A stretch of DNA of 64,000 nt from Hesseltinella vesiculosa (GCA_002104935.1 MCGT01000025.1:310001-374000), one strand, 5' to 3'. Counted from the stretch's first letter, positions 46,083 to 57,600 are shown. Notes: generated from the sequence alone by a model not told the origin. Numbers and translations: made by a program.

Positions 46083-47360
46083 CTAATTGGCAGGCTGGTA
46101 CACCCAGTTGCCATTGGTGGCAGGGTCATACTTGGCCTTGACGACGGATTGCAACATGCGCTGGAGTGCTTGGACGTGAGGTTCAGGATCTTGCCAGCGG
46201 AAATAAACAGGTGACCATTCGGTGCTGGAGGCTTGGCGCTCAGCCAGTTCAGCACGCTTTTGATTCTCGATCTTGGACTTTTCAGCACTGGCCGTGGCGG
46301 TGTCGCCTTGACGGATGGCGTCGGACACTTTTTGCCACACCTTGCGGGATTCCATGTCGCCTTGCTCTTCGACAGGAGCGACGTGTTTGGAGGCCGGGGT
46401 CAGGCTGGCGATGTCCAAAAAGGGCTCGCTCTTTTTGGACCCATAGGCGGTGATGGTGGATTTGCCGCTCCACTGGCCCTCGATCTTGTAGACATATTCC
46501 TTTGGGCTGCCGTTCTTTCGAATGTAGCACTTGAAATGGTTGCGCTCACCCGAGATCCAGCCGCGCGAAGTAAATTCAAAGGTAGCGTACAGACCAGTGG
46601 TCGATTGCACGTAGGAGTTGCCCGTCAGCTCAATATAGGGAGCTGAAGGAATTCAGGTGAGTGACGTGCTTCTGTTTCTGGGTGTTGGGTCTTACCAGCA
46701 TACCAAATCCCATGGACGGTGAGGGAAGGCGAAGTCAAAAGGTACGATTCATCGGTGGGTAACACGAGTAGGCTTTGGCCAACTTGATCACAAATCAAGG
46801 ATGTGGTGGAGAATCTGGTTTTTTGGCCCGTGTGACCGTTCAACGTGATGCCCGAGGGCTCATGCTTGATATGGAAACCGGTCAAGGGAGGATGATGGCT
46901 CACTTGTTCGATCACGGCTTTGGTGTCCTTGTTGTCGCCCCAATTCATGAAGAATTGCTCGCCAAGGACAGGGTTGTAAGGTTTCTTTTCCCACTCACCC
47001 TTGGGCACTCGACTGCTGTACGATGCATTGAGCGACGACACGTACCACTTGACAAACGCTACCATCCGTTCCACCGAGTCGCTCGATTCTCCAATGGCGG
47101 CAAACAATTCAGGCTGTTGTGTCCAGTAGCCACTGTCATGGGCAAAGAAAGGAGATGAGGTTTGTTTTTTTTTGGAATGTGGCTGATGGACAAGCTTACG
47201 AGTACTCGATCAGGGAATTAGGGGCAAGTAAAAAAGCAGGGCAAGTCAAAGCCGACAAGTCTCCTGTAAAGGTTGACAAAGATTTCAAAAAGCTTTGGAA
47301 TGCACCTTTTTGGTCTTGAGGGATTTGATCCACATTGTTGACTTCACCGTCACTGGCCAT
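46083..47360 (-). CDS. Oxysterol-binding protein-related (Osh/ORP) lipid transfer protein
   Basis: Single-domain ORD protein, about 400 aa, four exons. It exchanges sterol or another lipid with PI4P between membranes. Family landmarks: KPYNPVLGEQFFMNW, the signature EQVSHHPPLTGFHIKH with the His-His pair that binds the PI4P headgroup, and TFEFTSRGWISGERNHF. The C-terminal NQKRAELAERQASSTEWSPVYFRW is the conserved end of the ORD. The N-terminus (MASDGEVNNVDQIPQ, then a short helix region) lacks PH, ankyrin and FFAT motifs, so it resembles the short Osh4-Osh7 class. Confidence 0.92.
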
Positions 47361-47850
47361 GGTTGAATTAAAAAAAAAAAATAGATGAGGAAAAAGAAGA
47401 GAGCAAAAAGAAAAAAGAAGAAGAAAAAAAAGGAAACGGGTGTCCGGGCCCCCGAGTTCATGCCGACTTTGAAAAAAAAAAAGTTGTCTCTATTTTTGTT
47501 TCAGATGTTTTTGTTTGCTTGGCACTTTTTATCATTGGTTTACGTTTTTTGCTATGTGCGCCGTGCCCAGAAATAGACTTTCTTCGTCTTCTCTCCATCT
47601 CTCTTAGCAGCAAGAGCAACAGAGAAATAAAAAAAAATAACGTAAAAAGCCAAGACGACAGCTATCACGTGAAATCTGCCTCGATCTTTGCTCCCCAACC
47701 AATTTGGAAATCGGTGTCAGCAACCGTGACCTCATTCTCCTTGCGATCCAAAAAACCCAGCAACCCTTTTAGGTTACTCGTAAAAAAAAAAAAAAGTGGC
47801 TGGATGGCTGTCCTTTACTATATTTTTCAAATCAAAATAAGCGCGTGAAG
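47361..47850. other. Intergenic region, purine-rich
   Basis: About 490 bp with AAGAAGAAAAA-type purine runs near the OSBP start and A-tracts further on. No convincing gene. Confidence 0.4.
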
Positions 47851-50225
47851 CTAGTCACGGTTGGGATCTTCAAATGGGGTGGTATGGTCTGAGTGGGTGG
47901 TTTGTTCGGGTTGAATGTCAATCAAATGGCCTGTGGCTGGGCTGACCTTTGGTACGCTTGGATCAGATATTTCAAGCAGTCTATGCAGAGGAAAAAGAAG
48001 TGTGAGACGAGGCATTTTGTAGGGTTCTTCAAACCACTTGCGTGTCGATGGTGCGGTTAACGTCATTTTCATTGGCTTGTAAGATCATAAAGCAAACATC
48101 GGGCTCAACGTTGGGGAACATGGTAACGATGGTTTTCAGGTTGTCATCAAATATCCGCCTTGGGTCTGGACCTTGGCGCGGCAAGGGCCGGTTGGCGTTC
48201 ATCTGCTGTTGCTGGTGGAGCAGCTGTTGCTGCTGCTGGTAATATTGCTGTTGCTGACGCTCTAAAAGTTGTTGTTGGTACTGCTGCTGTTGTTGCTGCT
48301 GCAGCTCCTCTTCTGTCGGTTCGCCAAGGCCTTGGAAGATCTTGCCGACAAAGTTCAAAGGCTTCTGCATCGTCTTTTGGGCAAAGGTGCTGCCTTTTTC
48401 CAACAAGTTGGCGGCCTTCATGGAGTCAAGCAATGGGGGCGACGTGGATGACGATGGCGGGGCGTGCGACGGGTGCACCACATTGTCGTAGTTGATTTTT
48501 TGTTTGTCTTGTCGGGCCATGTCTGGGCGTTCCTGCCTAAGCTCGACCATCGTTCGCTCAATGTTCCTGACAAGAAAAAAAAAAGGTCAGATCGCCTCTG
48601 GCCAGCGCCCGGTCACTCACGCGTCAAATTCTTCTTTGGAGATCGATAGCGAATTGGCTTCCATGGTTTCGATAAACGAAATGGCACCCATCTACAAATA
48701 AATCCTTCTAGTCTTGTGTCTCATTTAAATACTTCGGCTTACAAGATTGGTCAAATAGTAGCCGGCCTCTGCTTGCAGATGTTCTGGGTTTCTGAACCGA
48801 GAGATATACCTAGGGAAGGAAAGGCCTCCTAAGAAAGGGCTCGAAACACCGAAAATGTAAACTTACTGAACATTGGACACCAGACGAGGCGGGTTGGCCC
48901 GTAGCACCACAAAAATCAGAATGGGTAAGAATTTATCAGCACTGCTATCGCCATCATCCACATGCTTCAGGAGGCCAAAGATGACCTTGCAGCAGTTCAA
49001 AATGCAAATCAGCTTATCCCGAGGCGCCTTGTAATTGTTGATTTTCAAGAGCTCTGCACTCCGTCAAAAAATAAAAAAAGTTCAGCCGTCTGCTGTGTTG
49101 AGCCTCCTTCTTACCAGACTCGGCAAATTTCAGAAAGGATTCGTTGTGCTCCGTTTCCACAATGTCGAGATGCTTTTCTCGGATCCAGCGGAAAATGCTG
49201 ATTTTTTGTTGCAAGATTTCGTCTCGCTCCTTGTCGTCGGTGGTGTTGGGAGAGAACGTGCTATTGATTGAAAATAAATAAAACCGGACAGGGTGCATCA
49301 TTGCCATAATTGGCTGCCGATCGAATAAATCCTTACGCGTTGTATAAGCGATTCATCACCAGCTTCTCCATCCCTTCCTTCGCATTGTCGAATTCTTGTT
49401 CCGTGCAGTACTTCCATACTTCGCATTCCCTCATTTTCACAAAGATAAACTGTGAAAATAGATAATATCTCTCGGGTTAATTTTCTACCATACTTTCCAG
49501 GCTTGTCTTACGTCTAAGAAATCTTGGATGATTTTGATTTGCTCGTTGACAGCCCAGGGTCGTCGATCAAAGGCCTGGAGAAAGCTTAGGCCAAAAATGT
49601 CAACGTTGAACGTTTTTCTATGTTGTATCAAATTTACCTTTTGAAGTAGCGAGTGATGGGGCTGGCACCACGACGGCGCATCTGCCACAAGAACTTGTTG
49701 AAATCAAAAGGGACATCAACGGGTGGTGGTAAAGGTTTTTGTTTAATGTCGATCAAGGATGGCCGACGGATGCTGTCGTTGATAGACTGCTGGTCTTCTA
49801 AAAAAAAAAGTGGAGTGAGACATGGACCAAGGCCAATTTGGGTGTGCTGGCTTTCCTACCTGCAGGCACAGACACCTCCTGATCGGCATCGTTGAACTGG
49901 TTGAAGATGTATTGAAGCTCTTCATTGCGATCGTTTTGTTGGTCATGGGCGGCGGTATCATGGGCATCGTCAGGCGTGGCAGTGGTTGATCTGATAAAGA
50001 AAGGAATGAACAACTGCTATGGAGACCACTTTATCTGGCATACCTAGAAGGAGGAGGGGTGTCTTGTAAGAGATCATCCAAGTCGGCTTGTTCTTGGCGA
50101 AGGGCTTCTTTTTCATCCAAGACTTCATCTTCTAACGAGGCTTTGTGGAATTGTTTGGCTAGGTCATTGCCATCAACTTCAGATGATGGTCTTGCTGATG
50201 GTTTTTCTGAAGGATCCATCACCAT
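47851..50225 (-). CDS. VPS9: Vps9-domain Rab5 guanine-nucleotide exchange factor with CUE domain
   Basis: Endosomal GEF that activates Rab5-type GTPases and controls vacuolar sorting. About ten exons. The acidic N-terminus (MDPSEKPSARPSSEV; ATG at 50219, or 50225) is followed by PPPVDVPFDFNKFLWQM, the start of the helical bundle. The VPS9 domain follows: EQFDNAKEG-like VWKYCTEQEFDNAKEGMEKLVMNRLYNA, then KHLDIVETEHN and KLICILNCCKVIFGLL, the catalytic block DKFLPILIFVVLRANPPRLVSN and PEHLQAEAGYYLTNLMGAISF. A Gln-rich linker lies near 48180-48310. The C-terminal CUE domain (IVTMFPNVEPDVCFMILQANENDVNRTID) binds ubiquitin, as in yeast Vps9. Confidence 0.9.
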
Positions 50226-50486
50226 TCGTTTGTAAGTAATGCAAGGGAAAAAAAATAGAATTAGAAAAAAAGACTCAACTAACCCCCTTTTTTTTTTAAA
50301 AAAAAAAAAAAAAGCCAGACGGAGTTTCGGCCTTGCCTGGTGTTGTTGCCCGCTGGAAGGGATCCTCGTGTCTCTTTTGTGCACTGTGAGTGATTGATTA
50401 GCTGACACGACACACAAGACAATTCACGTGAAGCATAGTCCGGTTCATTTTTCACAGTGTTTTATTTATGATATCCAATCTAGTAT

Positions 50487-50904
50487 CTAGGCATCCTTAG
50501 CCTTGAGCGATTCAACCAAAGCAATGTATTGAGCTTCAGCATCTTCTTGGCTGGTGCCCTTGACAGCATTCCAGGTATTCCACTTGGCCTTGCCCTTGAT
50601 GTCAAACATGCCAGGAGCAGCTTAAAAGAGACCAGATCAGCTTCGTTATCTCAAAAACGGCAATAGCATTCCGCTTCTTCCGGTCTCTCCTTCACTCTCT
50701 TGCACTTACCAGTGTCGTTGTCACCAACGGTAGCTTGCTTGAACAAAGAATACAGCTTCAACAATTCATCGTTGCCAGGGGTGTTCTTCAGGGTCTTGAC
50801 GTCTTTAGCAGCAGTTTCAAAATCCTGCAATAAATAGCACTCATAAGTGAATCATGACTTGCCATTAGGCAAATATTGCCAATAAAACTTACAGCAGAGG
50901 GCAT
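50487..50904 (-). CDS. Acyl-CoA-binding protein (~87 aa)
   Basis: Small cytosolic carrier of long-chain acyl-CoA. The gene is easy to miss because it is split into three exons: a 12-nt first exon MPSA (50904-50893), a second with [33 protein letters not shown], and a third with [18 protein letters not shown] and [14 protein letters not shown]. The family residues are all present: [16 protein letters not shown] and the conserved Tyr and Lys that bind CoA. It has normal length. The intron ends are GTAAGT...AG in all cases. Confidence 0.93.
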
Positions 50905-51189
50905 GATGGAATAGGGTTTTTAAGATGAAAAAGAAAAAGAGAAAAAGAGAAAAAAAGAAAACAAGGTCTTTTTATTTTGAATCCCCGGCGGACCCACAAG
51001 ACGAAACCTGTTCCTTCCAGCCAAGCTTCAAGTCCATCACCACGTGATGCTTACTCTTGAACAAATCTGTTCACCGTTCATGCAACCCTCGGCGCTTTTT
51101 TCTTTTTTGTTACGTGCTCCAAGTTCAAATGGCCATGGCCATGGGCAGTCTTTCCGGAGTTTAGAGCCAGGCTCTATTGGGTACCTCCA

Positions 51190-51480
51190 AAAAAAGTCAC
51201 TGCTTCAAAAAATGTAGGGCTTGAAATCGCCCAATAAAACGCATTTTATGTTTTCTGGATGCATGGGAGGCCCTTCCTTTTCTGTTGCTTTGCTAATGGT
51301 CACCGATCAAAGTGCAAAAATTGATCTAAATAAATGCACCCCAATTTTTCCATGCTATTACAGAAATGACGTTTGTTAAAATCGTAACTCTCTCAGGCAG
51401 CGCAGGAAAGAACTTCTAGGCTGGAAAAGATGCACTTGAATGATTTCGCACACACATGATTTTACTTGCAAGAACATTCG
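51190..51480 (+). mobile_element. Rearranged relic of the MULE left end
   Basis: 51216-51310 matches the MULE subterminal 11360-11470 in the same orientation, including GGGCTTGAAATCGCCCAATA and GGGAGGCCCTTC. 51393-51468 matches 11566-11643 but inverted, including CAGGCAGCGCAG and TAGGCTGG. The two blocks therefore form a fold-back-like derivative without coding capacity. Divergence is visible but homology is clear. It is likely a non-autonomous derivative or a deletion/inversion relic. Confidence 0.65.
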
Positions 51481-51799
51481 CAGTGTTGTATGTCTGACTG
51501 CTAAACGTAAAAATGGCACCTTTATTCATGATAAAAATAATAATGAGCATTTGGGACAAAGTGAAGAGATATTTAACAAGCTACCTACCGAATCCGTTTC
51601 GGTGCTTAACCTTGGAAATAAAAAGGAGCAGTAGAAAAAGGTAAAAAAAAAAGAGTTAAAAAAAAGGAAAAGAGTAGGGATGGCGGCGATCAGACAAAAA
51701 AAAAAATGAAGACAACAAAGGTTCAAGGCTCGGGATGATGAACCCCTAATTTGGCAACTTGAACAGCAGCGATGAACTGTAAGCTGCATCCTAATTTGG

Positions 51800-51914
51800 G
51801 ATTTTGTCATTGGCCAGACATGGACTCTCCACTCTTCAAAGCTGGACGAAAACCAGGCCGGGATTCTTGTCCTGTAAGGAAAACAGTGAGAGAGGCACTC
51901 AACTAATAAAAGTT
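51800..51914 (+). pseudogene. Fragment of the gene-X family (3' end)
   Basis: The stretch from about 51822 to 51911 (ACATGGACTCTCCA to CACTCAACTAA) aligns with 58546-58631, the end of the gene at 57480. It shares CAAAG-TGGACGAAAA and GAGAGGCACTC. The frame is broken by a stop and indels, and nothing upstream matches, so it is a dead fragment. Confidence 0.55.
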
Positions 51915-52063
51915 CAACATTTAGAATGGCCACTTCATTACAATAGACCAATACAGTCTTTCCATGAATCTCCAGCATTGGACAGTGAGCGAGCCACTTC
52001 ACCAACGATTTTTTCCAGGATCTTCAGCGGTCGTCACGTTCCAATTGGCCAGCCGTGATTTCT

Positions 52064-53337
52064 TCAGCGTGATCCTATTTTTTTTTGATACAGATCATTG
52101 ATCTGGCGGTTGAGTGGCGAAGCCAACGTCATTTTGCCAACATCGTTTCTTTCTGCCATCAGCAAAAGTTGTTGCTGAAGTGAGATTTGTTCAGTAACCT
52201 TGTTTGGCCAGCGGACACATGGCATTGCGGTAGTGTTGTTTTCATCAGCCTTGTTTGGCCAGCGGACATATGGCATTGCGGTAGTGCTGTTTTCATCAGC
52301 CTTGTTTGGCCAGCGGACAAATGGCATTGCGGTAGTGTTGTTTTCTGCTTGTCCATAACATCCATGACGCTTTCAAGAAAGAGCAAGTAGTGATCTTTGG
52401 TTGTGCCTTTGCCGGGAGGTTTTTTTTTTCCCGCTCTCTTCCAGCTTGCGTTTTTTCAATTGGTAGGGCAAGGGCTTGCGAATGGAAACTTGAACGATTC
52501 CCGCTGTGCAAATGGCACCAAGGATTGTATAGGTTTTAGCCCTGATTGTGTGGACAGAAACTACAGGAGTCGTCCCTTTCTTTGACCAGCCAGATGATCG
52601 ACGCAGATGGATGCTAAACGCTGCTTCGTCTATGAAAATGCAATTGGAAAGGTAGTCCATATTCGTCTCTTCTTGCATATGCTTGACCCATTCATATCGC
52701 GCTTCGATTGCTTCAGGAGAATCCAGAGCTTCGGCGTGCAGCTCCACCTTCTTAAACGTCATCTTCATTTCGTGCTTGAGGAAATTGCTTACAGCTGACC
52801 GCTTAATTTCCAGACCGACGAAATCCTTGGTCAACCCGTCTGTCGCTTCATCAATTGTTGCTGTTGGGTTATCGTCAAATAGGGCTGTCAAATAAGCCTT
52901 ATGGTTCTCGTTCAATATCGGCTTTCTTCATCCGTGTTGCTTCCTCATGAGACCCACATCACCATGTTTTCGAAAAGCTTCCACCCACCGCTGGGCTGTG
53001 CGAGGCACCTTGAGTCCATACTTTGCAGCAATAACTGTAGTTGGTATTTGGGGGTTTTTCCAGGCACTCGTCAACGATGATCTTCTTGAATTCATATGAA
53101 TAGTGCTCTCCTTTTTTTTAGGGTCCTGTTTTGCTGTTTGGAAGGCTGCTCTGGCTTCATGTCAGTCTCAGGAACAGGGGCAATTTGCTGCTGCATGTGC
53201 TGCCGGTGGTCGTCGAATGACGTGATCCCCTCGACTTCCATCTTGACATCCTCAGCAGCCACAATGTCCATGGCATCGTCACCATGCTCATTAAGCACAT
53301 GTCCGTTACCATCATCATATATAAACTGAAATGGCAT
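52064..53337 (-). pseudogene. IS630/Tc1-type DDE transposase relic
   Basis: The N-terminal frame begins MPFQFIYDDGNGHVLNEHG at 53337 and goes through QNRTLKK. It then shifts frame in an A-run near 53115, shifts again in a C-run near 53055, and meets an in-frame TGA near 52932. The helix-turn-helix region shows as IAAKYGLKVPRTAQRWVEAF. The long middle frame (52915-52373) holds IFIDEAAFSIHLRRSSGWSKKG, the first catalytic Asp of IS630-family transposases. The frame continues as GTTKDHYLLFLESVMDVMDKQ and then runs into a 51-bp tandem repeat where the second catalytic Asp and the DPNPIE-like C-terminus should be. At least three lesions make it inactive. Confidence 0.78.
52198..52344 (-). repeat. 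Minisatellite: three 51-bp units (17 codons)
   Basis: Units start at 52198, 52249 and 52300 and differ by a few substitutions. On the minus strand each encodes a 17-residue block like MPFVRWPNKADENSTTA, so the length is a multiple of three. It sits at the broken C-terminal end of the IS630-type relic. Confidence 0.85.
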
Positions 53338-53770
53338 CACAGAAAAAAAAACTCGTCGAGACAAAGTGAAAAGAAAAAAACGGTTAAAAGTGGGTTGACT
53401 GTTCAAAAGAAGAAAAACCCCTACCGCCGTAGCACACAGTGAGAGGTCAATAGCGTTCAGACCGGGATTCGTTTGAAGAGACCCGTTCCTAGCTACACTT
53501 CGTTTTTGCGAAGATTATAGCAGCATCTTGTGTTGCAACAGGAGGGCAACCTTGTGTGGGCACGGTAAACGATAGGCATGCGAGGTCCCACGGGCAAACT
53601 AAAGAAGTGGCCTGTATCAAAAACTCCGGTTGCACCGGGGTGCAGGGCCAATTTGTTTTTCATGCTGGTTTTTTTCTCTTTCCTTTCACTTCTTTCACAT
53701 TTTCCTCGAAGTATGCATGGATCTCGCTTGGTCATTCGTCTAGGTAAACGATCGATCAGTAGCCAGTCAC

Positions 53771-55571
53771 ATGTTTATTTTTCATCGCATAGCCCGTTGC
53801 GGATCACGCGGTCTATTGGCCAAACGTCATCCTACTTGGCACCGCTCCTTCTTTTCCGCTGTCCTGCCTTCCAAAAAACAACAGACATCCTACGGCCAAC
53901 CTACTCCCTTGACGCATCCCAATCTTTTACAAAAAGGTCAAGGTAAGTGCTTTTAGCATTTCAAAGACATGCCTGACCCTCAAGTTTCAATGGATCCATG
54001 TTCTTTACACGTAGTCACTCCTGGGATTTCGGCGGTGGAATATGAACGACGCAGAGCCACGCTCATGGCCCAGTTGCCCAAAGGCAGCGTCGTGCTGACC
54101 TGTGGCTATAAGATCCGATATGCTACCAACAATATTTTTTACCCTTTCCATCAGAACACCGATTTTTGGTACTTGACAGGCTTTAACGAACCAGACGCTG
54201 CTATGATTCTGGGTAAACGACAATCAGTGAATCCGCGGCCGTTATGCTCACGTCTTTTCTTGCGTCATAGAAAAAACCGACTGCCCTCGTGGCTTCAAAC
54301 AGACCATGTTTGTCAATCCAAAAAACGAACAAGCCGAGCTCTGGGATGGCCCTAGAACGGGCGTCGAAGGCGTCAAAGAGCTCTTTGGCGCCGACGAAGT
54401 AAGCGCAACCTTCCAGTTTTACGTTTCCTCTGACGCTTGCTTCTTGCCGCCCTCTATTATCTAGGCTTACGACAATACCCAATTCTCTGCCCATTTGCAC
54501 AAGATCTTGCAAGCCAAGCATGTGTACATGGACAAACCTTCGGAGATCCCGACTCTCTTGGACGCCCATTCTTCCCTGACCGCTGCTGGTAACGACCGAG
54601 CCTTGGATCCCATGTGCCTTGGATGGGAAAAGAAACTCATCGTGCATTTTTTTACAGGCCATAAACTGAACACCATTCAACCGTTGGGCAAACTTGTGCA
54701 AGAGTTGAGACTCATCAAAAGCGATGCGGAAATCGAACTGATGAGGACTTCTGGCCGTGTCAGCTCCAAAGCGTTTGTGCAATCGATGAAATGGACCGAG
54801 CCTGGACTTGGCGAGGCTCAGCTGTGGGCCAAACTGGAATACGAATGCCGCATGCGTGGGTCAAGCGCCTTGGCCTATGTTCCGGTGGTGGCTGGCGGAA
54901 GCAATGCCTTGTCCATGCACTATGTGCGCAACGACATGCTCCTGAAAGATGGCGACCTTGTGCTTGTGGATGCCGGTGGCGAATACCATGGCTATGCCAG
55001 TGACATCACACGTACCTGGCCTGTCAATGGCAAGTTTACCGACGCCCAGCGTGACCTGTACCAAGTCGTCCTCAACGTCAACAAGGCGTGTATCAAGGCA
55101 AGACGAATCAAAAAAATCCTAGCTGGCATGCTCATCATTAAGCTGACACCTTTTCTTTTTTTTCTCTTTCCTCAGCTGTGCACTGAGACGTCTGGTCAAT
55201 CGTTGAATGGCATCCACAATGAATCGGTACGAATCATGCGACAGGAACTCAAAAACATCGCCTTCCCTCTGAACCACTGGGATTTGGAACGCGTGCTGTA
55301 CCCTCATCACGTCGGCCATTACCTGGGCTTGGACGTCCACGACGTTTACGACATCACTCGCTCGCGGAAGCTGCAAAAGAATATGGTTGTCACCATCGAA
55401 CCTGGTCTGTATGTTCCCTATGACGACCGCTTTCCCAAACACTTCCAAGGCATCGGCATTCGCATCGAGGACAACGTGGTGATCGGCACCTCGGATCCGT
55501 TTGTCTTGACTGCCAATGCTCCCAAGGAAATCATTGACGTGGAAGCCTGCTGTCAAAAGATACTAGACTAG
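53771..55571 (+). CDS. Mitochondrial Xaa-Pro aminopeptidase ICP55/XPNPEP3 type (copy A, intact)
   Basis: Metallopeptidase that removes one residue from mitochondrial presequence-cleaved proteins. Exon 1 (53771-53942) is an Arg-rich presequence ending YGQPTPLTHPNLLQKGQ. Splicing to 54015 gives VTPGISAVEYERRR, the family N-terminus. Then come NNIFYPFHQNTDFWYLTGFNEP and the catalytic pita-bread domain: SNALSMHYVRND, LVDAGGEYHGYASDITRTW (two metal Asp), [13 protein letters not shown] (metal His), [12 protein letters not shown] (Glu) and [13 protein letters not shown] (Glu). All five ligands are present. The intron 55098-55175 is GC-AG; it is 78 nt and open, so unspliced RNA would add 26 residues. 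Confidence 0.92.
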
Positions 55572-55714
55572 AGTCTCCCCTCTGTTATTTTCCCCTCGCT
55601 TGTCCCTTGCCTATCTCTTTGCAATGATTGCCTGTAAATAGTTTTCTTTTTTCGCAATAAGTTTTTTTTTATACTTTCTTTAATCATGCAATCAAATGTG
55701 AAGCTTTGGGTCAG

Positions 55715-56746
55715 GTCAGCCATCAACGTTGAAGGAACTGGAAATCTTTAGGAGCTGGGCCAAGGATACGTTCACTATAGGGACAAGGGAAAAAAAAATA
55801 TAAGCAAAGACGACATCACCCGTGTATCTTGCGCAATGCCAATCCCCTTTTGGTACCTTTTTCTTCAGCAGACTAAACTGGAAATCGGGCTTGATGCCAT
55901 TGAGCGTAAAGGTAGGCTTGGTATTGCTAACCTGCTAAAAAAAAAAACGAATTGGTTGGGGCGAACAGGTCCTCTTTTAAAATCACGGCTTACCTCTTCA
56001 TTGGTCACCAACTTGTTGTTTTCGTCCAAATGGGCTTTCAAGTAGCGGCATTTGTAACCATAAGAGCACCTGTGCCAAAGAAGGACGGTCAGTCTCCAAC
56101 CGGTTTTCACTGTCTTTTTTGGTGCACTTGCTTTCCGAAAAGATCAAAGTTGACGCATCGATCACCCAGGTCTGCAGGTTTGGATGCCATGTAAGCTTGC
56201 AGGTCATGGGAGAAGCGGCAGGTTTCGCCAAATTTGCAGCTTTCTTCTCGGGACACGGCAGGACAATGAGTTTCCTGGTTTTTTTTTTTTTTTTTTTGTT
56301 CATAATACTAGTAACCTACTTTGATCTTGTCTTCAAGACGTCTTTTTCCACGATCACCACGGTTCATGCCTCGTTCAGCCTTTGACTTGGCCTTGTCAAA
56401 GCGTCGTTTCTGCGGAAAGAATCAGTGTTTAGATCATGCATGTGCAGCTTTGATCCATGCGATTTACCTCGGTGTCTTGTGGTTTATCACCTTCAGCGGC
56501 ATCGTCGGCATCGGCTCCGCCATTGTAGTCATTATTGTCGTCATCAAACCAACGCTCCTTTCGAAATCTATCGATCATGGAAAAGGCGATCAAGCTCTTA
56601 CATTTTGTTTCCTTGTTTTTTTTTGTTGTTTTTTTATCACGTCAGTAGTTACTGAGCATGACAAATTGGAACAAGTTGATGAATAACGGAACTTACTCGG
56701 CTTTGATCGATGCTTGACCAGCTCTCCTGTCTTCTGTAGCAGACAT
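55715..56746 (-). pseudogene. Broken DUS3 copy (copy A)
   Basis: 5' part of a DUS3 gene, 90-95% like 61730-62652, with the same start ([21 protein letters not shown]), the zinc-finger exons and the [13 protein letters not shown] exon. A frameshift lies near 55940. About 1.56 kb that encode the catalytic domain are missing, and the end jumps directly to the C-terminal tail (near 55730), which itself has a 17-nt deletion. No functional synthase can be made. Confidence 0.85.
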
Positions 56747-56847
56747 TGTTAAAAAAGAATCAAAAACGATCTCAGGGGAGGAAAAAAAAAAAAGTAAATG
56801 GGGGCCCAACTTTATGCAAAAAATTGCAATTATGCGGAAGTTGAATA

Positions 56848-57600
56848 TTTTTTTTTTAAAAAAAAATCAAACTCTGCATAGCACTCTTGGGTGATCAGAT
56901 TAATGTGCAACTATGCAAAAGTTCCCAAACCAAAGAATGCTGATGATCATGACAATTTCACGTCGATTGATGAAGATCGCTCAGCCAACTTTTTATCACT
57001 TTCGTTTTGCTAAAAAAAAAAATTGAGGCGACACTTGCTTTCCCCCCTTTCTCTTATTTTTTTTTTCTTCTTTTTCGCATTCTCCATTTACCACCTGCCA
57101 TTTACCTATGGATTATTGGATAAAAAATAGTCCTAAAGACTAGGATTTAATCAACGCCCTTCAAGAGTATGACAATGTTGGCACTGCTGATAATGATTTG
57201 AATACCATACTCAACATCATTTTTTTTTAAAAAAAAAAATCAAACTCTGCATAGCACTCTTGGGTGATCAGATTAATGTGCAACTATGCAAAAGTTCCCA
57301 AACCAAAGAATGCTGATGATCATGACAATTTCACGTCGATTGATGAAGATCGCTCAGCCAACTTTTTATCACTTTCGTTTTGCTAAAAAAAAAATTGAGG
57401 CGACACTTGCTTTCCCCCCTTTCTCTTATTTTTTTTTTCTTCTTTTTCGCATTCTCCATTTACTACCTGCCATTTACCTATGGATTATTGGATAAAAGAT
57501 AGCCCTAAAGACTGGGATTTAATCAACGCCCTTCAAGAGTATGACAATGTTGACACTGCTGATAATGATTTGAATACCATACTCAACATCATGGTTATTG
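56848..57600 (+). repeat. Tandem duplication with ~373-bp period covering a gene 5' end
   Basis: 56868-57240 and 57241-57600 are near-identical, starting CAAACTCTGCATAGCACTCT and including GATCAGATTAATGTGCAACT. Both contain a start codon (57108 and 57480) followed by MDYWIK. In the first copy a TGG is TAG, giving a stop after 11 codons; the second is open. Confidence 0.88.

Larger units (their letters stand above)
53465..56746. repeat. Segmental duplication, copy A
   Basis: Matches copy B at 58780-62652 in the same orientation. Shared parts: the 5' flank (53484-53636), the 3' half of ICP55 (from 54823), about 140 identical bp after the ICP55 stop, and most of the DUS3 5' half. Copy A lacks the DUS3 central region, and copy B lacks the ICP55 5' half. 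Confidence 0.85.

Noticed and set aside
51440..51634. 64-residue plus-strand frame
   Set aside because: It overlaps the inverted MULE-end relic and has no similarity to a family; chance frame.
51526..52005. 159-residue minus-strand frame over the gene-X fragment
   Set aside because: Its sequence is the complement of the gene-X relic and homopolymer runs; no domain.
52198..52344. Possible CRISPR-like repeat
   Set aside because: The units are directly adjacent without spacers and lie in a eukaryotic transposase relic; it is a minisatellite.
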